Shown: in pieces, positions 60,170-64,000 of the stretch
Layout of the letters: every line of letters begins with the position of its first letter
Position numbering within the stretch: the first letter of the stretch is position 1
Translations under genes and position numbers: made by a program
Source of the DNA: Epichloe hybrida
Taxonomy: Eukaryota > Ascomycota > Sordariomycetes > Hypocreales > Clavicipitaceae
Length of the DNA stretch: 64,000 bases
Direction of reading: 5' to 3'
Assembly (NCBI GenBank): GCA_019022495.1
Contig: JAFEKR010000073.1
Location: forward strand, 20,993 to 84,992
The notes under the pieces: generated by a model
Told to the model about the DNA's origin: nothing
The model's database searches: none
Seen by the model: the letters and a program-made list of their open reading frames with translations, nothing else

Positions 60170-61064
60170 TTAAGATATATATGTATCAAGAACCGCAAAG
60201 GCGCCTTGAATCCAAGCACCGCAAACATTGCACGGAAGGTCTGGTTCAATAAAAGTGCTGCTCAAGAGCGAGATCATTCCTGGAGTATTACAACTGAGGG
60301 TGAGCATCTTATCCAGCTGTAGTTGATTACTTCCCCATGGTGGAGTATGCTTTCTGGCGAGAGGCTTGAGTTGTTGCGCGTCGTAGTATTGCGTAAGGGG
60401 CAGGCGAAGTTGCCTCGAAATACGGTGGCGCTTCGGTAAAAGAAATGCCGCCGCAAAAGCCGCGCGACACTGGCTGTGGATTCGATGATAATTTGCGTAG
60501 TCAAGAATATAGCTCACTGCTGTTGGGAAAGACGCCGAGACATACGATCCCGGACAAGAGAGAACATGTTTCCAGGGAAACAGTGATTGGGCAAGTTATC
60601 GTGACTCCAAAGGCAAGGCTCATTTGCAAAGGGCCCAGGTCGCAATCACCTTTGGCGGTTTCCCAGCTGGATGTTCCGGTCACATATAGTACTGCAGAGG
60701 AGTTGCGGTTGAGCTCTAGTTGCGGTGGAAAGTGTGGATGTTGAGGAAACGCATTCTCTATGTCTAGACTGGTTATATCTAAAGGCGATGCGACTGCCGT
60801 CAAGTACAGTTGGTACCATACGCGATACCCTACTTCATAGTAGTGCTTGTATGTTTCATTGTCTGGTCGAAGAGCGTCGTGCATTCTGTTGGGAGCAGGC
60901 AGGCAGCTGCCGCAGGCAACGTGAGATTGGCCAGACGACATCAAGTCCCGAGGTTTCGGCCTTTTGTCGGATGACTTGTCTTGCAGCATCTTTTCGAGGC
61001 CCCACCTAATCTGTGTTTTTCTTTGGCGGAGTGGGTCAGGTGTGCAGCGCACCTTCCCCTTCAT
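60170..61064 (-). pseudogene. Decayed coding-like region, unknown function
   Basis: The minus-strand ATG at 61064 opens MKGKVRCTPDPLRQRKTQ and reads through CGSCLPAPNRMHDAL, YKHYYEVGYRVWYQLYLTAV and LDIENAFPQHPHFPPQLEL to a TGA at 60501. A second frame starting near 60517 continues in coding-like style (SQCRAAFAAAFLLPKRHR ... YYDAQQLKPLARKHTPPWG ... CNVCGAWIQGAFAVLD) to 60170. The break near 60,510 is a frameshift or an unrecognised intron. Hydrophobic stretches suggest a membrane protein, but I recognise no family. Confidence 0.35.
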
Positions 61065-61299
61065 AGGAGACGTGACTTTTGACGCGGACCTCGGTACTTG
61101 CAGCTGATTGCAGCTGTTAGAGAGGGGTAGAGAAACCAAGGCCTACTAAATCCCTCGTGTCTTGTTTCATTCAAGCTTTTGTGCTTAATCCTCAGTTCAT
61201 GTCAAAGTTGTTAAGTGGCGTTTCCGATCCCTCTAACTCGCGTCTATCCTTTATAAGCAATTATTTTCTATAAGTCAGCCTCCTCACTCACGATTTGCG

Positions 61300-62514
61300 A
61301 TGGCAGACGCGGCATACTACGAGGTTGTTACGAACAAGTCGACTTTCACAAAGCATTTTACAGCAGAGCAGAGAGTCCCCTTCGTCAAACTAGACTATGT
61401 TGCCGCTAATAAATGGGGGCGCCCCGAGCTCTTTGGATTGGCTGTCAAACCCAAGGTAGTCCAACACCTGCCAGTCTTGTCCGAATTCACGCCGTCAAAC
61501 GGACCGACACCAAAAGAAATTGAGAAGTTTTTAAATGGGCCGGGCAATAATTATATGTCCAGAAGCGAACACTCTCTCGTCAGGGACCCGACTATTGGGG
61601 ACTCACTTGGCCGTACTTGGGCGGCTCTTGCAAGGTTTACCGCTCCTCATGATGAGCCTCGGTCAGACGAGGAAGACGATGCCGAGACTGGTTCGAAATC
61701 TAAGCGCACTAGGATCCAAACTAAGCATGAACATTATGTTGATTCCACTATGATGGAGGTCGACTCAAGCAGTTCATTTTCCGACGGATCTAACGAAACG
61801 CCGTCCTCTGTTGGCTATGTTGATAAGAGCTCGTCTGTGCGAGCACGCAAGGAAGAGGAAACGCTGCGACTTTTCTCTTTTGTCACTCGGCACGTCTTGC
61901 ATTATGCTTTTCCTCAAGAAAATGATGCTGTGAATCCGGTGGTCGAGTTCCGCGACTATGCTTTCTGGCATGATGCTTTTACCCCGGATAAGAGGCGCCG
62001 CGTGGCAGCTATGGATGACAGGGGTCTCGTGTTGCGATTATTTGACGAAGGCAGGCTGCAGCTGAGAAATGGCTGTGTGATGTTAGTTGAGGCCAAGGGT
62101 GAATTTCAACGCATAGTGGATGGCAAACCAATCCTTACGGATGAATGTCTCGGCCAAATGACTTGCCAAGCGATAGCCGCCAGGCTTCAAGACTACTCTG
62201 GCGAAGGGAATAAATTCGGACACGGAAGGTACCGTTTCCTGCTCATTTTCAAAATCTCTTATAAATATTTTCACAGTTTACTAATAATGCAAAATAGCGT
62301 TATAATTGCTCATCCTACACAGCAATATGTTCGCTTTCTTCAGTTTGATGTGACTAACTCATATCTCGAAGCCTTTGAGCAAGATTTTAATTCAAGGCCA
62401 CTAGCCTTTCTAGATGTATATATAACACATTATTTAGACCTGAGTACTAAGGCTGGGAGGAAGACCTTTCTGGAAACGATGTCTAGTTTGATGATTCGGG
62501 CCAGGCAAATCTAG
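61300..62514 (+). CDS. Uncharacterised protein, PD-(D/E)XK nuclease-like
   Basis: Two exons (61300-62228 and 62298-62514) give about 381 residues from the ATG at 61300. The 69-bp intron (donor GAAG|GTACCG, branch TTTACTAATAA, acceptor AAAATAG) keeps frame, so the unspliced ORF is also open (404 codons); the paralogue at 33,322-33,396 has the same intron. Residues 120-185 are an acidic, Ser-rich linker. The C-terminal half looks like a restriction-endonuclease fold: a beta-hairpin leading to VMLVEAKGEF (E264, K266), then a helix with Q286 and Q290, and later a strand (VIIAHPTQQYVRFLQF). I infer a nuclease-like domain; the family is not recognised. The end diverges from the paralogue after LEAFEQDF. 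LTR element J starts 50 bp downstream. Confidence 0.7.
   Translation: MADAAYYEVVTNKSTFTKHFTAEQRVPFVKLDYVAANKWGRPELFGLAVKPKVVQHLPVLSEFTPSNGPTPKEIEKFLNGPGNNYMSRSEHSLVRDPTIGDSLGRTWAALARFTAPHDEPRSDEEDDAETGSKSKRTRIQTKHEHYVDSTMMEVDSSSSFSDGSNETPSSVGYVDKSSSVRARKEEETLRLFSFVTRHVLHYAFPQENDAVNPVVEFRDYAFWHDAFTPDKRRRVAAMDDRGLVLRLFDEGRLQLRNGCVMLVEAKGEFQRIVDGKPILTDECLGQMTCQAIAARLQDYSGEGNKFGHGRYRFLLIFKISYKYFHSLLIMQNSVIIAHPTQQYVRFLQFDVTNSYLEAFEQDFNSRPLAFLDVYITHYLDLSTKAGRKTFLETMSSLMIRARQI
62229..62297 (+). other. Intron of the 61300 gene
   Basis: 69 bp, in frame. Donor GTACCG, branch point TTTACTAATAA 10-15 bases before the acceptor TAG. Conserved in position and sequence in the truncated paralogue (75 bp there), which supports the call. 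Confidence 0.8.
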
Positions 62515-62564
62515 CATTGGCAGATCAAGTTGTTGCGAATCCGTGAGAGAATTTAGCTCGGAGA

Positions 62565-62707
62565 TGTTACGTGCTAGAATTGACAATCAGAGGATGTGGC
62601 CTAGCACGTGACCTAGAACCCCTATATTAGACGATAGCTTCAGCTTCTAGCTAGTTGAATCAACAACCTTCACACACTCCTTATATCATACGTTTTATAT
62701 CGTAACA
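62565..62707 (+). repeat. 5' LTR of element J
   Basis: 143 bp, TGTTACGTGCTAGAATTG...TTTTATATCGTAACA, with a perfect 7-bp terminal inverted repeat. The presumptive target sequence on its left is GGAGA; the partner lies outside the window. Confidence 0.7.
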
Positions 62708-62799
62708 AGTGGTAGTAATTGCTCTTCGATCGTTGCGCACCTCTAGCGCTTTTACTGCTTAATAAAAGCCACCAAACCGACTATTTGTTAACCAACCCA

Positions 62800-62985
62800 C
62801 CAAGCCTATCAAATCTATCCCTTTCGCTAGGCCTGATAGTCCCTCTAGGCATCGCGCCTATCGTCAGATTCGTTGACCTTCAATTTGACGGTCAATCTGA
62901 CTAATTGATCAAGCTATCCCTTTTGCTAGGCCAGATAGCTCCCTTAGGCATCGCTCCCATTGTCAGATTCTTCGATCTCTTTGAA
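62800..62985. repeat. Imperfect direct duplication in leader of J
   Basis: CGCTAGGCCTGATAG...CTCTAGGCATCGCGCC (from about 62,822) is repeated from about 62,922 as TGCTAGGCCAGATAG...CTTAGGCATCGCTCC. Confidence 0.75.
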
Positions 62986-63610
62986 GACCTTCAATCCGTT
63001 GATTTGAAGACCTTCGATCCGTTGATTTGAAGACCTTTGATTCTTCGACCTTCGATTCAATTCGATCAATTCGTTGACCCTCGTGCCGACCTTTGATCCG
63101 TTGACCCGAAGACCTTCGGACTTCGATTCTTCAACCTTCGATCCGTTGATTTGAAGACATTCGATCTCTTCGACCTTTGATTTGAAGACCTTCGACCTTT
63201 GAATCAATTGATCGTGCGATTTCGATCAATCCGAAGACCTTCGACCTTCGATTCTTCGATCTTCGATTCAATTCGATCAATCCGAAGACCCTTGACCTTC
63301 GATTCTTCGATCTTTGATTCATTTCAATCAATCCGAAGACCCTCGATCTTCGATTCTTCGATCTTTGATTCATTTCAATCAATCCGAAGACCCTCGATCT
63401 TCGATTCTTCGATCTTTGATTCATTTCAATCAATCCGAAGACCCTCGACCTTCGATTCTTCGATCTTCGATTCAATTCGATCAATCCGAAGACCTTCGAC
63501 CTTCGATTTGAAGACCTTCGACCTTCGATTTGAAGACCTTCGACCTTCGATTTGAAGACCCTCGACCTTCGATTTGAAGACCCTCGATCTTCGACCTTCG
63601 ATCCGACCGT
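62985..63610. repeat. 51-bp minisatellite with 21-bp sub-repeats
   Basis: About five units of 51 bp (63,230-63,490; GAAGACCCTCGATCTTCGAT, then TCTTCGATCTTTGATTCATT, then TCAATCAATCC) are flanked on both sides by shorter GAAGACCTTCGACCTTCGAT units of about 21 bp. Both strands are open across it only because 51 and 21 are multiples of three. Confidence 0.93.
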
Positions 63611-63649
63611 CAAATCTGACAAATTCGTCAACTTCGATCTAATAAAGCC

Positions 63650-64000
63650 GCTATAATGCTTCCCTTACATCAGCTAGATCAGTGTGAGCAACAGCGATTA
63701 CAGCGTACAAGCAAGATCATCAACGCCGAACCTGTGGCATCTGTAGGAAGACCTTCCCTTCAAGAAATCAGGTCTTTTAGCATCTTAAGGACCTATGCCT
63801 AGCTAGTTAGCAATATCAACAGATTCAACAGCAGCTAGTTCAGCAATTCCAGTGGCAGCAGGAATAGCATCAGCGGGACCTTCAGGACCTAAGGACCCGT
63901 TATCTGTGGCAACAGCAGCAATTACAGCAGTAATTGCAGTAGCAAATTCAGTGGCAGCAGCAACAGATTCAGGATCTTCAACAGCAGCTAGCAATAGAAA
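63650..64000 (+). pseudogene. gag-like start of element J: zinc finger plus Q-rich
   Basis: A plus-strand frame reads RRTCGICRKTFPSRNQVF, stop, HLKDLC near 63,725-63,800: a single C2HC/C2H2-like finger. A Gln-rich stretch follows (QYQQIQQQLVQQFQWQQE) to the window end, with several TAG/TAA codons where CAG/CAA would fit. A finger followed by a Q-rich tail suits a retrotransposon gag. No intact start is seen, and the element continues outside the window. Confidence 0.5.

Larger units (their letters stand above)
62565..64000 (+). mobile_element. LTR retrotransposon J (5' end; runs off the window)
   Basis: A 143-bp LTR with TGTTACG...CGTAACA ends is followed after two bases by TGGTAGTAATTGC, a TGG-starting primer-binding site. 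Then come a long repeat-rich leader and the start of a gag-like frame. Base composition is far less AT-rich than in A-G, so RIP has been light, although TAG appears where CAG is expected in the Q-rich stretch. Superfamily cannot be decided without pol. Confidence 0.7.

Noticed and set aside
63131..63631. 166-codon open frame on the minus strand, and 118-codon frame on the plus strand
   Set aside because: Both run through the 51-bp/21-bp minisatellite, whose periods are multiples of three; the apparent proteins are repeat artefacts.

Overview
The window is from a filamentous ascomycete (Pezizomycotina type). About 50 kb is extremely AT-rich and full of TAG/TAA stops. Paired LTRs differ almost only by CA-to-TA and TG-to-TA changes, the signature of repeat-induced point mutation (RIP). 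The genes have short introns (69-93 bp) with CTAAC/CTAAT branch points. The exact species cannot be named from the sequence.

Layout. 1-27,400 is a repeat block. It holds one partial and two complete copies of a Ty1/copia element (A 1-2,381; B 2,787-9,541; C 18,705-25,459; all minus strand), a Ty3/gypsy chromovirus (F 9,579-16,139), a Mutator-like DNA transposon relic split by C, two copies of a 404-bp foldback MITE (17,241 and 26,651), and 10-bp minisatellites. 27,400-34,900 is a gene island with near-balanced base composition: a PIF1-type helicase gene (minus), several decayed minus-strand ORFs, a 185-bp foldback element, and a truncated paralogue of the gene at 61,300. 34,902-60,071 is one copia element (G) opened by nested insertions. 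G contains D (same family as A-C); D contains H, a plus-strand copia with a single gag-pol frame; H carries a 2.9-kb hAT-like non-autonomous element in its 5' LTR and a tRNA-derived SINE-like insert at its primer-binding site; G also contains E, an internally deleted copia. Target-site duplications are visible for every layer. 60,077-62,564 is a second gene island with an uncharacterised gene that looks PD-(D/E)XK nuclease-like (61,300-62,514) and a decayed coding-like region upstream. From 62,565 to the window end a further LTR retrotransposon (J) begins, with a 51-bp minisatellite in its leader and a Q-rich gag-like region.

The genes do not form a pathway. The window mainly records how genome defence and transposition interact: successive insertions, RIP that shreds the interior of elements but spares their outermost edges, short elements that escape it, and two gene islands sharing a duplicated, partly deleted gene.
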